DNA from: Candidatus Roizmanbacteria bacterium GW2011_GWA2_35_19
Lineage (GTDB): Bacteria; Patescibacteriota; Microgenomatia; UBA1406; GWC2-37-13
Assembly (NCBI GenBank): GCA_000990565.1
Contig: LBQC01000001.1
Span: 1 to 56,383 of the forward strand
Direction: 5' to 3'
DNA: 56,383 nucleotides
Below the pieces are notes generated by a model, which ran no database searches, was not told the DNA's origin, and was given only the letters and a program-made list of their open reading frames with translations. Shown here piece by piece: positions 7,726-16,928 of this stretch (position 1 is its first letter; the number at the start of each line of letters is the position of its first letter). A program made the translations under genes and the position numbers.

Positions 7726-9558
7726 ATGAAAAAGGTAAAAATAAAGAAACTTTTCGTCCCAATTTTATTAATGGGTTTGCTGCTATATTTTTTTGTGATT
7801 CAACCAATAATAAAGATTAAGAAAGATTCTTCGCTATTAATTGCCTCTGCCAAGCAACTCAAAGCAACTTTTTCAAAGAATAATATAGATCTATTGAACT
7901 CACAATATTTAGATTTTGCTAAGAAGTATTCGAATTTTGAGAAATCATCAAAACGAATTTATTGGGCTTCATTCATTCCATATGTTGCTGATTACAAAAA
8001 CTTTGTAGAGGCAGGCTCATATCTTGTCAAAGCAGGAGGCGAAACAATAGTAGCCATTGAGCCTTATGCTGACCTCATTGGTTTTAAAAAGGGAGAAAAG
8101 TCATTTGTTGAAAAATCTGCCGAAGATAGATTGCAGACTGCTGTGCTTACACTAGACAAAGTTCTTTCAAAGATAGACAACGTTTCAAATTATATTAATG
8201 AAGCCGAAAAAAGGATCGAATTGGTAAATCCGGACCGGTATCCAAAAAAAATTGGCAAGCTAGCACTTCGTGATAATGTAATAAATATTAAAGAACAATT
8301 TAAAGGAGCATCATCCCTGTTTGTTGACGCAAAGCCTTTAATAAAAAAACTACCAGAGATCCTTGGAAGCAAAAGGGAAATGACCTATTTATTCTTATTT
8401 CAAAATGACAAAGAGAGGCGGGCAACTGGCGGTTTTTTAACTTTTTATACGATTTTTAAAGTCAATAAAGGCAAGTTATCGATTTACCGGTCAGATGATA
8501 TATATTCACTTGACGCGACGATTGGTAGCCATCCTGTGGCACCTCGTGAAATCTTGACTTATCATAAAGGAGTTACAGAGCTAAATATACGAGATAGCAA
8601 TCTTTCACCCGACTTTGTTGAATCGGTCAAAATATTTGAGAGTTTATATCAAAAAAGTGGAGCAAAAGTGCCTTATGATGGGATAATTGCCGTCGACTCT
8701 AAGATATTGGTAGATATGTTAAAGATTTTTGGTGATACTCAAGCTGCCGGTTTAACTTTCTCCGCCGAAAATGACAGTCGCTGCGATTGTGCGCAAGTAA
8801 TATATCAATTGTTTGACATAGTAGACAGGCCCGTTGGTTATCTTAAAGAAAACAGGAAAGGAATACTTGGCGATTTGATGTATGCATTATTCTATAAGGC
8901 GATTGGCTTTTCTCCTTCTAAGTATTGGGGAACTTTAGCTCAGACGATGTATAAGAATATGCAGGAGAAGCACATACTATTAAATTTTAAAGACAAGGAT
9001 CTACAGAAGTCAGTTGAGAAGTTAAAATTTGCGGGAAAAATAAATAACTATTCTGGAGACTATTTACACATAAACAGCGTCAACTTCGCCGGAGCTAAAT
9101 CGAATTTATTTGTAAATGAAACGATTACTTCAAAAACAACAGTCAGCAGTAAAAATGTTACTCGTGAAGTAACGGTTGAATATCGCAATCCTTACCCTCA
9201 TTCTGACTGTAATTTAGAAAGAGGGGGATTATGTCTAAATGCTACTTTGCGTAACTGGGTAAGAGTTTATGTGCCTAAGGGCTCAAAATTGATTGAGTTT
9301 CAGGGATCACTAAAAAAAGTTCAGACTTATGATGATTTGGGTAAGACTGTGTTTGAGGGATATCTTGAAGTTCCCACTCAAGGCAAGGCGACCATAGTTG
9401 TAAAATATACCGTACCATCAGAAGTAATAAGTGGCAAATATTCGCTATTGTTTGAAAAACAGGCGGGAGTTGAAAGTCAGAAACTGGAAGTTATATTTAA
9501 CAAAAAAACTTTATTTAAGGATGTAACCACTTCAGACCAAGAGATTAAATCCTTATGA
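7726..9558 (+). CDS. DUF4012 membrane-anchored extracytoplasmic protein
   Basis: A 610-residue protein with one N-terminal membrane helix (about residues 10-27) and a long outside part. The DUF4012 signature NDKERRATGGFLTFY begins near residue 227, with CDCAQVIYQLF and paired cysteines (SDCNLERGGLC) further on. The family is frequent in polysaccharide loci of CPR bacteria and Gram-positives. Its biochemical role is unknown; a role in exporting or attaching surface glycans is suggested by context. It overlaps recO by 4 bp. Confidence 0.82.
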   Translation: MKKVKIKKLFVPILLMGLLLYFFVIQPIIKIKKDSSLLIASAKQLKATFSKNNIDLLNSQYLDFAKKYSNFEKSSKRIYWASFIPYVADYKNFVEAGSYLVKAGGETIVAIEPYADLIGFKKGEKSFVEKSAEDRLQTAVLTLDKVLSKIDNVSNYINEAEKRIELVNPDRYPKKIGKLALRDNVINIKEQFKGASSLFVDAKPLIKKLPEILGSKREMTYLFLFQNDKERRATGGFLTFYTIFKVNKGKLSIYRSDDIYSLDATIGSHPVAPREILTYHKGVTELNIRDSNLSPDFVESVKIFESLYQKSGAKVPYDGIIAVDSKILVDMLKIFGDTQAAGLTFSAENDSRCDCAQVIYQLFDIVDRPVGYLKENRKGILGDLMYALFYKAIGFSPSKYWGTLAQTMYKNMQEKHILLNFKDKDLQKSVEKLKFAGKINNYSGDYLHINSVNFAGAKSNLFVNETITSKTTVSSKNVTREVTVEYRNPYPHSDCNLERGGLCLNATLRNWVRVYVPKGSKLIEFQGSLKKVQTYDDLGKTVFEGYLEVPTQGKATIVVKYTVPSEVISGKYSLLFEKQAGVESQKLEVIFNKKTLFKDVTTSDQEIKSL

Positions 9559-10073
9559 GGCAAAGCCTTAAAACTAGGGGATTTGTGCTAAAAAAGAAAC
9601 CCTTACTCAATCGAGATATAATACTTTCATTATTTAGCGAAGCGTTTGGAAAAATTAACGTTTTTGCTCATGGTGCAAGAACCATTACCAGTCGCAGATT
9701 GTCTCATATAGATACAGGAAACTTCATAACAGCCGAGATAGATAAACGGGAAGGCCGGTACTATTTGAAAGAGACAAAGTTAATATCAGGCTTTTCCCAA
9801 ATTAAAAGTAATAAAAGTAAAGTTAATTATCTATCGGTATTTTTATTTATTTTAAATAAAATATTACCAGAAGGTCAAAGAGAAGAGCGGGCCTATATTA
9901 TTCTTAAAAATTTTTTGATTGAAATTTCCAAAAAAAGTGAAAATTTAAACGTTATAAATAAGTATTTAAACAAACTTATAATTGCCTTAGGATACTCAAA
10001 TGAAGAAATGGGCGATGAAAGAATTACTTCATTTATTGAAGACGTAATCGGAGAAAAATTACCCTACATTTAA
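9555..10073 (+). CDS. recO: DNA repair protein RecO, short form
   Basis: RecO loads RecA onto SSB-coated single-stranded DNA during recombinational repair. The N-terminal OB-fold is clear: TRGFVLKKKPLLNRDIILSLFSE, GKINVFAHGART and a strand ending in TAEIDKREGRYYLKE. At 172 residues it lacks about 70 residues of a usual RecO, including the Cys-rich zinc-binding part. The frame ends cleanly 15 bp before glyS with no sign of a frameshift. The start ATG overlaps the DUF4012 stop. Confidence 0.8.
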   Translation: MRQSLKTRGFVLKKKPLLNRDIILSLFSEAFGKINVFAHGARTITSRRLSHIDTGNFITAEIDKREGRYYLKETKLISGFSQIKSNKSKVNYLSVFLFILNKILPEGQREERAYIILKNFLIEISKKSENLNVINKYLNKLIIALGYSNEEMGDERITSFIEDVIGEKLPYI

Positions 10074-10088
10074 TATATAATAAATATC

Positions 10089-11444
10089 ATGGAACCAATC
10101 ATTGCACTGTGCAAAAGAAGAGGTTTTTTGTATCCATCTTCAGAAATTTATGGAGGGTTAGCTAATACGTGGGATTTTGGTCATTATGGTACTTTACTTA
10201 AAAATAACCTTCGAGATATGTGGTGGAAAAAATTTGTACTTCAAAGGAGCGATATGGTAGGAGTGGACGCCTCAACTATTTTGCCCCCGCGAGTTTGGGA
10301 GGCTTCAGGCCATCTGACTGGATTTAATGATGCTCTAATTGATTGTAAAAACTGCCATTTTCGGACTCGTGCCGATCACTTGATTGAGGATAAGATAGAT
10401 CAAAAGGTTGAAGGTCTCACGGCCCAGGAGCTAACTAATATAATAAAAAAAAATAAATTAGGTTGTCCAAAATGCGGTTCAAAGGAGTTAACCGATGTTC
10501 GTAAGTTTAATTTACTTTTTGAGACAAAGATTGGAATTATTGACTCTGATAAATCAAAAGCTTATTTAAGGGGAGAGCTGGCCCAGGGAATTTTTATGAA
10601 CTATAAAAACGCCCTTGATACACTCCGAGTAAAAATTCCATTTGGCATTGCCCAACAAGGAAAAGTCTTTCGAAATGAAATCACGATGGGACAAGGGGCT
10701 TTCCGGACCTTGGAATTTGACCTAATGGAATTTGAATATTTTATCAATCCAAAAAATTGGGAAAAAATATTTGCATATTGGCAAAAAGAAATGTGGCAAT
10801 ATGCCCTCGATATTGGACTCACGACCGAGAGGATCAGATGGAGAGAGCATGCGGAATTTGAAAGATCTTTCTATTCAAAAAAAACGGTTGATGTCGAATA
10901 CAGGTTTCCGTTTGGATTTAAAGAGCTGTGGGGAATCGCTTACAGAACAGATCATGATTTGAAAAATCATTCATTAAAAAGCGGGGTAAGCTTGTCATAT
11001 AAAGATATAAAAACAGGGGAGGAATATATTCCTCATGTGATTGAGCCGACATTTGGTCTTTCTCGGCTGACGATGGCGATAATTGTTGACAGCTATCAGG
11101 AAGAAGTCGTTAACGGTAAAACAAGGGTGTTCTTGAAATTAAACTCTAAAATTGCGCCAATAAAAGTAGCCGTCTTCCCTTTACAAAAAGATGACAATTT
11201 AAACATTTATGCAAGAAAGATTTATGAAGAAGTAAAACTCCGCTTTACTTGTGAATTTGACGATGCTGGAAATATCGGGAAAATGTATCGCCGGCAAGAT
11301 GAAATAGGTACACCCTACTGTGTTACAATTGATTATGAAACTCTAAAAGATGATGCCGTGACAGTACGTGTGCGAGATTCTATGAAGCAAGAAAGAGTTC
11401 ATGCCTCCAAGTTGTTAGAATTTTTCGGGACAAATTTGGATTAA
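10089..11444 (+). CDS. glyS: Glycyl-tRNA synthetase (dimeric, eukaryote/archaeal-type)
   Basis: A class II synthetase that charges tRNA-Gly. The opening KRRGFLYPSSEIYGGLANTWDFGHYGTLLKNNL and the segment WWKKFVLQRSDMVGVDAS are diagnostic of the alpha2 GlyRS, not the alpha2-beta2 enzyme. A zinc-type insert is present (CKNC and CPKC). Motif 2 is in GKVFRNEITMGQGAFRTLEFDLMEFEYF and motif 3 in HVIEPTFGLSRLTMAI. The C-terminal anticodon-binding domain begins near APIKVAVFPL. The length of 451 is normal. TATAAT stands seven bases before the ATG and there is no Shine-Dalgarno. Confidence 0.95.
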   Translation: MEPIIALCKRRGFLYPSSEIYGGLANTWDFGHYGTLLKNNLRDMWWKKFVLQRSDMVGVDASTILPPRVWEASGHLTGFNDALIDCKNCHFRTRADHLIEDKIDQKVEGLTAQELTNIIKKNKLGCPKCGSKELTDVRKFNLLFETKIGIIDSDKSKAYLRGELAQGIFMNYKNALDTLRVKIPFGIAQQGKVFRNEITMGQGAFRTLEFDLMEFEYFINPKNWEKIFAYWQKEMWQYALDIGLTTERIRWREHAEFERSFYSKKTVDVEYRFPFGFKELWGIAYRTDHDLKNHSLKSGVSLSYKDIKTGEEYIPHVIEPTFGLSRLTMAIIVDSYQEEVVNGKTRVFLKLNSKIAPIKVAVFPLQKDDNLNIYARKIYEEVKLRFTCEFDDAGNIGKMYRRQDEIGTPYCVTIDYETLKDDAVTVRVRDSMKQERVHASKLLEFFGTNLD

Positions 11445-11463
11445 AAGTTTTTATAAAAATAAT

Positions 11464-11919
11464 ATGAAAATTGATAAAAGAATTTTGGTTATAGGAGCCG
11501 TTTTATTAGTTATATTAGTCATTACTGGTTTTATGTTTTTGAGAAAGCAACCGCCAACTGATCAGGCCGAAATTTTGCCGGATAATGTTGCTATCCCGAC
11601 GGTCGATAGCTCAGTCACAGTTGACTTAAAATCTCTAACAAGCAATAAAGAAATTAGTCTTGAAGTGTCGAGTATCCCGGCGGGGACAGAATCAGTTGAT
11701 TACGAGCTTTCTTATCAGACAGTCTTGCAGGGTTTGCAAGGAGTAATTGGTACCGTTACCCTTGATGAAGGCCAGTCAATTATAGAAAAAAAATTAACAC
11801 TTGGTACTTGCTCATCAGGAACTTGTGTATATCATCAAGTGGTTGGGAAAATAAAACTAACGCTTAAATTTACTGGTAATTACGGAGAAAAGTTGTACGA
11901 AAAGGAATTTACAATATAG
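11464..11919 (+). CDS. Membrane-anchored small extracytoplasmic protein, unknown
   Basis: 151 residues: a basic start, one hydrophobic segment (about 8-27) and a beta-rich outside domain. The domain ends with a closely spaced cysteine pair in GTCSSGTCVYH, which could form a disulfide. There is no family match I can name. It lies 19 bp after glyS and 43 bp before rpsT on the same strand. Confidence 0.65.
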   Translation: MKIDKRILVIGAVLLVILVITGFMFLRKQPPTDQAEILPDNVAIPTVDSSVTVDLKSLTSNKEISLEVSSIPAGTESVDYELSYQTVLQGLQGVIGTVTLDEGQSIIEKKLTLGTCSSGTCVYHQVVGKIKLTLKFTGNYGEKLYEKEFTI

Positions 11920-11962
11920 ATTTTTAATATTTAATATTTTTGTGTGAGGGGGTGTTTGATTA

Positions 11963-12208
11963 ATGCCAATTATAAAATCAGCAAAGAAAAAAGTTAGAAA
12001 GGATAAGAAAAGAACAGTACGTAATACTAAGGTCCTTTCATTTTTTAAGGAAACGCTCAAAAAAATAAAAAAGGGAGGTCGTGGAGTGCCGGAATTAGTA
12101 AAAAAATATTACTCTCAAATTGATAAGGCAGTAAAAAAGAACGTAATTCATAAAAACAAAGCAAATAGATTGAAAAGCACAGCTGGAAAATTACTAGCCA
12201 AAAAATGA
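11963..12208 (+). CDS. rpsT: 30S ribosomal protein S20
   Basis: 81 residues, very Lys-rich, with the S20 pattern: MPIIKSAKKKVRKDKKRTVRN, a long helix, then KNVIHKNKANRLKSTAGKLLAKK. S20 binds the 5' domain and h44 of 16S rRNA in the small subunit. A strong Shine-Dalgarno (GAGGGGGTG) lies ahead of the ATG, in contrast to many other genes here. Its stop overlaps the ATG of pilN (ATGA), tying a ribosomal gene to pilus genes. Confidence 0.92.
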   Translation: MPIIKSAKKKVRKDKKRTVRNTKVLSFFKETLKKIKKGGRGVPELVKKYYSQIDKAVKKNVIHKNKANRLKSTAGKLLAKK

Positions 12209-12729
12209 AGTACAAGATAAATCTGTTGCCCCAAAAAGAAACTTCCTTAATTGAGAAGCTGATGTATTTTGCCTTAAATTATTTGAGGTATATCATTGTA
12301 ATCACTCAACTAGTAGTCATTGGAGTATTCTTTTATAGATTTCAAATAGATCAAAGAATAATTGACTTAAAAGAAGCAGTAGATCAAAAAAAAGAAATAG
12401 TTGAAATTGTATTACCATTATTGCAAGAAGCGAGTCGGATTGATAAAAAAACAAAAGAAATAGAAGTTATTATTAAACAACAAAATAATTTTCAATCAAT
12501 GATTAAGTATTTTTTATCAACCTTTCCAGAAACAGCAACTTTAAATGCAATGGAGGTAATAGGAGATTCAATTAGAATCGCCGGTACCGCATCAAACCCG
12601 GCCCACTTACAGGCATTTTACCTTGTATTAGAAAAAGATAATAAATTTTCTAAGGTTGAATTTAAAAATATAAAAAAAATAGATAATGGCTATAGTTTCA
12701 GCTTGAATTTAAATACATTTAAGAATTGA
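12205..12729 (+). CDS. pilN: PilN-like type IV pilus inner-membrane protein
   Basis: 174 residues: an N-terminal INLLPQKE motif, the PilN peptide that docks onto PilM, one membrane helix (about 28-48), a coiled coil (about 52-95), then a small ferredoxin-like domain. PilN and PilO form the alignment complex of type IV pili under PilM. No pilM gene is adjacent. The start overlaps the rpsT stop by 4 bp, and pilO follows after 7 bp. Confidence 0.8.
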   Translation: MKYKINLLPQKETSLIEKLMYFALNYLRYIIVITQLVVIGVFFYRFQIDQRIIDLKEAVDQKKEIVEIVLPLLQEASRIDKKTKEIEVIIKQQNNFQSMIKYFLSTFPETATLNAMEVIGDSIRIAGTASNPAHLQAFYLVLEKDNKFSKVEFKNIKKIDNGYSFSLNLNTFKN

Positions 12730-12736
12730 ACATGTT

Positions 12737-13306
12737 ATGGAAAAAAGTAATCTAACAAAAATTATTTTCTCAAAAAAAACAAGCGACTACACTTTTGCTG
12801 TTTTATTTCTATTGATTTTTTCTATCTTTATTGTATTTGCAATCAGACCTTCGCTCACAACGGCCGCCTCACTAAAGAAAGAAGAAAAAGATTTATTAAA
12901 AATAGATGCACTTTATGAGAATAAAATAATGGACATTGCATTAGTACAATCTCAAATTGAGGAGAATCGAGACAGCCTATTTTTATTGAATGATGCAGTG
13001 TCCGAATATCCACAAGTAAACAAAATGATAGAAGACGTTAAAAAAATTGCTGATGAAAACGATTTATTTATAAAAAAAGCCAGTATCGCTGATGTAAATT
13101 TGCTTAAAAACCAAAAAAGCATCGATAAAATAAGTATGATTGTAGAAGGAAGTATAAATTTTGATAATTTAGTCAAATTTACCGACGCCTTAAAAAGTCA
13201 AAGAAGATTAAAAACTGTCGATAAAATGATAATAAATCGCGACATTGAAAGTACTGAGTCATCGCAACTTAAAGTAGTTATGACAATTAATGGATATTAC
13301 CTATGA
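12737..13306 (+). CDS. pilO: PilO-like type IV pilus inner-membrane protein
   Basis: 189 residues with the PilO layout: cytoplasmic tail, membrane helix (about 18-38), coiled coil (about 42-90) and a C-terminal alpha/beta domain (IDKISMIVEGSINFDNLVKFTDAL). It partners PilN in the pilus alignment complex. The ATGA overlap with the next small gene and the tight spacing to pilN argue for one operon. Confidence 0.78.
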   Translation: MEKSNLTKIIFSKKTSDYTFAVLFLLIFSIFIVFAIRPSLTTAASLKKEEKDLLKIDALYENKIMDIALVQSQIEENRDSLFLLNDAVSEYPQVNKMIEDVKKIADENDLFIKKASIADVNLLKNQKSIDKISMIVEGSINFDNLVKFTDALKSQRRLKTVDKMIINRDIESTESSQLKVVMTINGYYL

Positions 13307-13485
13307 AAAAAAAGGAATTATTATTATTATCTATCGGAGTTTTTTTAACGGTCCTTGCCTGGTTAATTGCAGATATTTTTCACGCAGCTACACAGGAAAA
13401 AGTAAGAGCAAAAACGCAAATTCCAACTTTAGATAAATATCAGATAAAAAGAGAGATTTTAAATGTTTTAAAAGAAAGAAACTAA
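13303..13485 (+). CDS. Small single-helix membrane protein in the pilNO operon
   Basis: 60 residues: KKKE at the N terminus, one hydrophobic segment (about 5-24), then a polar tail. Its ATG overlaps the pilO stop and it ends four bases before the next gene. The position suggests a pilus-associated role, but the sequence itself shows no known motif. Confidence 0.6.
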   Translation: MKKKELLLLSIGVFLTVLAWLIADIFHAATQEKVRAKTQIPTLDKYQIKREILNVLKERN

Positions 13486-13489
13486 TAAT

Positions 13490-14779
13490 ATGCCATATTC
13501 ACAATTTTACTTAAAAGGTAAACAAAAAATTCCAACAATTTTTGGTTTATTAATAGCCCTAGTAGTAGTTATATTTTTAAGCGGTATTTTTGGGAAAAAT
13601 CAGCCAGTATCGAGAGCTTCTAAAAAAATAGTCAGCAGAATCGAAGTCGCCAATTTGAACCCTGTTCAAGCGACGATTTTTTGGCAAAGTGAGGTGCCAG
13701 AAATAGGCTTCGTCACTTATAGCAAAGATAAAAATGTTTTTAAAGAGGTCGCACTTGATGATCGCGATGTTGCAGGCTTAAAAAAGCCATTTTTAAATCA
13801 TTATGTAACATTGCGTAATTTAGAAGCAGACGCTAATTATTTTTTCAAACTGGTCACAGGAAATCAAGTAGTTGTAAAACCTGATGGTAGTTTATTTAAT
13901 TTTAAAACACCAATATCATCTTCTGCGAATCAAAATTTAAGCCCGGCCAATGGAAAGATTGTACGAAGTAACCTGTTACCGCTGGAAAACGCAATAGCAC
14001 TTCTTTACATAGATGGATATTATCCACTTTCGACATTGAGTAAAAGCACTGGAGAGTGGTTAATACCACTCAACTCTTTTTACAGAAAAGATGGTCTGGA
14101 GCAGAAAGTATTAAACAGTGATATAGAAGCTAAAATGGAAGTCTTAGATGAGCAAAAACAAATCTCAACGGTAACAGGTAGTTTACTAAAATTTTCGCCT
14201 GTTTCCCAAACAATTATTATCGGTAATAACTATCAGCTCAATGAGGAATCTCAAGTTCTATCGGCAATGGACGCAATGGGTGAAAAAGCGCGCGCTGAAA
14301 TCGATATTACATACCCAGTTGAAGGAGGATTAATTCCGGGAAGAATTCCATTAATAAAAGGAGTGGCAAAACCTGAAGAAAAGATATTTATTACAATAAA
14401 TTCTAAAAAATCATATTCGTCAATCGTGACCTCAGACTCTAAAGGGAATTGGAGTTATTTATTACCCGAACGGCTTGAGCTTGGGGAACATAAGATAATA
14501 ATTAAAACTAACAATAAGAATGGAAAAGAAGTAACGATTGAAAGAAATTTTGTAATCGTAGCCAATGAAGGAATGGACGCAAAGGTGCTTGGTGATGCGA
14601 CAGCGACCGCCGAAATAACATCCACTCCTATGCCTCCGAGCGCCTTTTATCCGACGGCAATTCCACAAACGTTCCCAACTTCTCCAACCCAACCAGTTAC
14701 TGGCTTATTTGATAATAAACCGGTATTAGGCGGTATTACGCTTATAATTTTAGGTTTAGGATTCTTTTTAGTATTTTGA
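13490..14779 (+). CDS. Surface protein with fibronectin-III-like and Ig-like domains and a C-terminal anchor
   Basis: 429 residues. An N-terminal hydrophobic segment (about 16-33) is followed by a fibronectin-III-like domain (NLNPVQATIFWQSEVPEIGFVTYS, then HYVTLRNLEADANYFFKL). Later comes a bacterial Ig-like domain (PVEGGLIPGRIPLIKGVAKPE and SKGNWSYLLPERLELGEH). A Pro/Thr-rich stretch (PTAIPQTFPTSPTQPVTG) leads to a final hydrophobic helix. PVTG plus the terminal helix resembles a degenerate sortase sorting signal, although a basic tail is missing. It is probably a stalk or adhesin on the cell surface. Confidence 0.75.
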   Translation: MPYSQFYLKGKQKIPTIFGLLIALVVVIFLSGIFGKNQPVSRASKKIVSRIEVANLNPVQATIFWQSEVPEIGFVTYSKDKNVFKEVALDDRDVAGLKKPFLNHYVTLRNLEADANYFFKLVTGNQVVVKPDGSLFNFKTPISSSANQNLSPANGKIVRSNLLPLENAIALLYIDGYYPLSTLSKSTGEWLIPLNSFYRKDGLEQKVLNSDIEAKMEVLDEQKQISTVTGSLLKFSPVSQTIIIGNNYQLNEESQVLSAMDAMGEKARAEIDITYPVEGGLIPGRIPLIKGVAKPEEKIFITINSKKSYSSIVTSDSKGNWSYLLPERLELGEHKIIIKTNNKNGKEVTIERNFVIVANEGMDAKVLGDATATAEITSTPMPPSAFYPTAIPQTFPTSPTQPVTGLFDNKPVLGGITLIILGLGFFLVF

Positions 14780-14799
14780 AAATTTTGTAAAATAATAGC

Positions 14800-15438
14800 A
14801 TGGATATTTTTAGCATCTTGGGTTACTTAAATAAGTTTAGCCTGATCGCTTTTTTTATAACTTTTTTGGTTTTAGGCTATCAGATTTACTTACTTAAAAA
14901 AGACTCGAGTTTAAATAACAGTAATCCAATAATTCCTGATTTCAAGGAAGGCTTAAAAGTGCCGAGTCTAAATTACACAGAAATAAAACCCGAAAAACCT
15001 ATTGTTAGTAAAAAGATTAATAATAAATTAGTAATATTATTACTAATCACAATCGGAGTGATGCTGTTAATATTTATGACAATTATTTTTAAAAATTCAA
15101 AAACTAACGATAAAACAGGAACGGGTACAGTAATTAAATTTATTTCATCAAGTGGTATTAAAATTTATTCCCCTGATTGGTTAGAACTAAAAACCAATGA
15201 GATTAAAAAACTTGAAGGAGGAGACGATGTTATTATCGCAATAGAGTCAGTACCAGATGAAAATGTTGACAATGCCCGATTCAAGATTAATCAAGATAAT
15301 TGGGACGAAAAACAAAAGGTGTTATATGATAAGGAAAAAAAAGCTTTCTTTATCTTACACACGGTTGCAACGAGTGGGAGTATTCTAAAAATTGAAGCCC
15401 AGCTACACTCTAAAATTGATGGTTGGCTTGGCAATTAA
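14800..15438 (+). CDS. Two-helix membrane protein with small extracytoplasmic domain, unknown
   Basis: 212 residues with hydrophobic segments at about 11-31 and 77-98 and a Pro/Lys linker between them. The outside C-terminal domain ends in HTVATSGSILKIEAQLHSKIDGWLGN and looks beta-rich. No family is recognised. It sits between two sortase-substrate-like genes, three bases ahead of the second. Confidence 0.6.
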   Translation: MDIFSILGYLNKFSLIAFFITFLVLGYQIYLLKKDSSLNNSNPIIPDFKEGLKVPSLNYTEIKPEKPIVSKKINNKLVILLLITIGVMLLIFMTIIFKNSKTNDKTGTGTVIKFISSSGIKIYSPDWLELKTNEIKKLEGGDDVIIAIESVPDENVDNARFKINQDNWDEKQKVLYDKEKKAFFILHTVATSGSILKIEAQLHSKIDGWLGN

Positions 15439-15441
15439 TAA

Positions 15442-15873
15442 ATGAAATTAGATTTGAAAAAAATAACGATAGGCTTTGTCTTAGTAATTATTTTTGCAAT
15501 AATATTTATTTTAATGCTTAATTTAAGAAACAAAAAAATAGAGACCACACTCAATAGTCAAAAGATAAAAGCACAGAGCAAAACATACATTAAGACAATA
15601 GATTTATCAGAAGACGCAGATAATCCAATATCACTGGCTCCAGAAGCCGTGCCGACCCAAATACCGAGTCAGATTCCAACATTAACTATATCTCCTACTT
15701 CGATGGTAAAATTGCCAACGCCAACAGAAACAATATTGGCAAAGAATGTCAGTCCTACAGGTAATGCTACAGTTACATCTATTTCTGAACTTCCAGACTC
15801 TGGTTTTATTGAAGGAACGATCGCAATATTTGCTGTTTCCTTATCACTTATTCTCTTTGCCTTTGTCTTTTAG
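15442..15873 (+). CDS. Small surface protein with LPDSG sorting-signal-like tail
   Basis: 143 residues: a signal-like N-terminal helix (about 9-27), a Thr/Pro/Ser-rich stem and a C-terminal ELPDSGF followed by a hydrophobic helix to the end. LPDSG fits the LPxTG/LPxSG pattern recognised by sortases, and a sortase gene lies at 24811. No positive tail follows the helix, as is also true of the neighbour at 13490. The last 30 bp overlap the convergent LCP gene. Confidence 0.65.
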   Translation: MKLDLKKITIGFVLVIIFAIIFILMLNLRNKKIETTLNSQKIKAQSKTYIKTIDLSEDADNPISLAPEAVPTQIPSQIPTLTISPTSMVKLPTPTETILAKNVSPTGNATVTSISELPDSGFIEGTIAIFAVSLSLILFAFVF

Positions 15874-16902
15874 GCAGTCTAAAGAAGGATTATTACTAGT
15901 GAGGGAACATTCAATGTATTTGTGTATGATGGAAAAATCTTCATTTTCAGGGACTAAAACCCAAAGTCCGTCATATTTATTATTATCAAGCGGTGGGTTA
16001 ATAAAAAGGCTTTCATCGAGCGATATTTTTTTAAGTTCAGGATTTCGTTTTATGACTATATTTTTAACAATAGTTGCAACCTGTTGATTGTTAACTTCTC
16101 TTTTAACCAACCCGTCAAGGAGTGAATACAATTTGTCAAATGATTTAATATTTGGCTTAGCTATAATTATTAATATTGAATTTTTTACTGCCTCAATAAC
16201 TTTCTGTTGTCTTTTTTCTCTGGCAAAATCCGTACCTTCTTTACCCTCAGCGTTTCTTGACCTGACGAATTTCAATGCAGTCTCACCGGTCATTAAAGTT
16301 TTTCCTTTTGAAAAAGAAACTGTTTCGAAACGGCATTTAAATTCAGGATCATTATTACAATCATTATTTTCTTCTCCAGCGATAGGGAATTGCTTATCAA
16401 CAAATGAATTTTCAACTTCAACTTCGATGCCCCCAACGAAATCAATCAACTCCTTGAATTTGTCAAAATCAATAACAGCCGCATATTGAACAGGTAGCCC
16501 GATAATTGAAGAAATCTCCGCTCTTGCTAGTATAAAGCCTCCGCTCCCAGGCTTTTTTGCCTCGCCATATGCAAAGGCCGAATTTATTTTATCTTTAAGT
16601 GTACTACTCCAAATATCCCGTGGGATTGATATCGTGGTAATTTTATTATTTTTAAAATTATAGTTTAGGACAACTATAGAGTCCGAAAGATTTGGCCCAT
16701 CATGGTTTTTGCCAGCAATTCCAAGAAAAAGAATATTTACCTGGTTATCATAAATATTTAGAGAACCCTTAGTAAAGATAAGCTTTAAGGGAGAGATCCT
16801 AAGAGTGCGAATCATAAAAATGTAATATGGCCTCAAAAGCACAATTGAGACGACAAAAATTAGGCCAATAAAAAAAAAGGACCACTTATAAGCTTTGTTC
16901 AT
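15844..16902 (-). CDS. LytR-CpsA-Psr (LCP) family glycan ligase
   Basis: 352 residues. After a membrane helix (about 7-25) comes the LCP catalytic domain: NILFLGIAGKNHDGPNLSDSIVVL, then TTISIPRDIW, and later ALKFVRSRNAEGKEGTDFAREKRQQ with the Arg residues that bind lipid pyrophosphate. LCP enzymes transfer undecaprenyl-linked glycans onto peptidoglycan or proteins outside the membrane. That suits the polysaccharide genes at 4754-9558. It is divergent from uvrD with only 26 bp between the start codons. Confidence 0.88.
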   Translation of the reverse strand: MNKAYKWSFFFIGLIFVVSIVLLRPYYIFMIRTLRISPLKLIFTKGSLNIYDNQVNILFLGIAGKNHDGPNLSDSIVVLNYNFKNNKITTISIPRDIWSSTLKDKINSAFAYGEAKKPGSGGFILARAEISSIIGLPVQYAAVIDFDKFKELIDFVGGIEVEVENSFVDKQFPIAGEENNDCNNDPEFKCRFETVSFSKGKTLMTGETALKFVRSRNAEGKEGTDFAREKRQQKVIEAVKNSILIIIAKPNIKSFDKLYSLLDGLVKREVNNQQVATIVKNIVIKRNPELKKISLDESLFINPPLDNNKYDGLWVLVPENEDFSIIHKYIECSLTSNNPSLDCLKDKGKENK

Positions 16903-16928
16903 ATTAAAATCTGATAATATTATAATTC

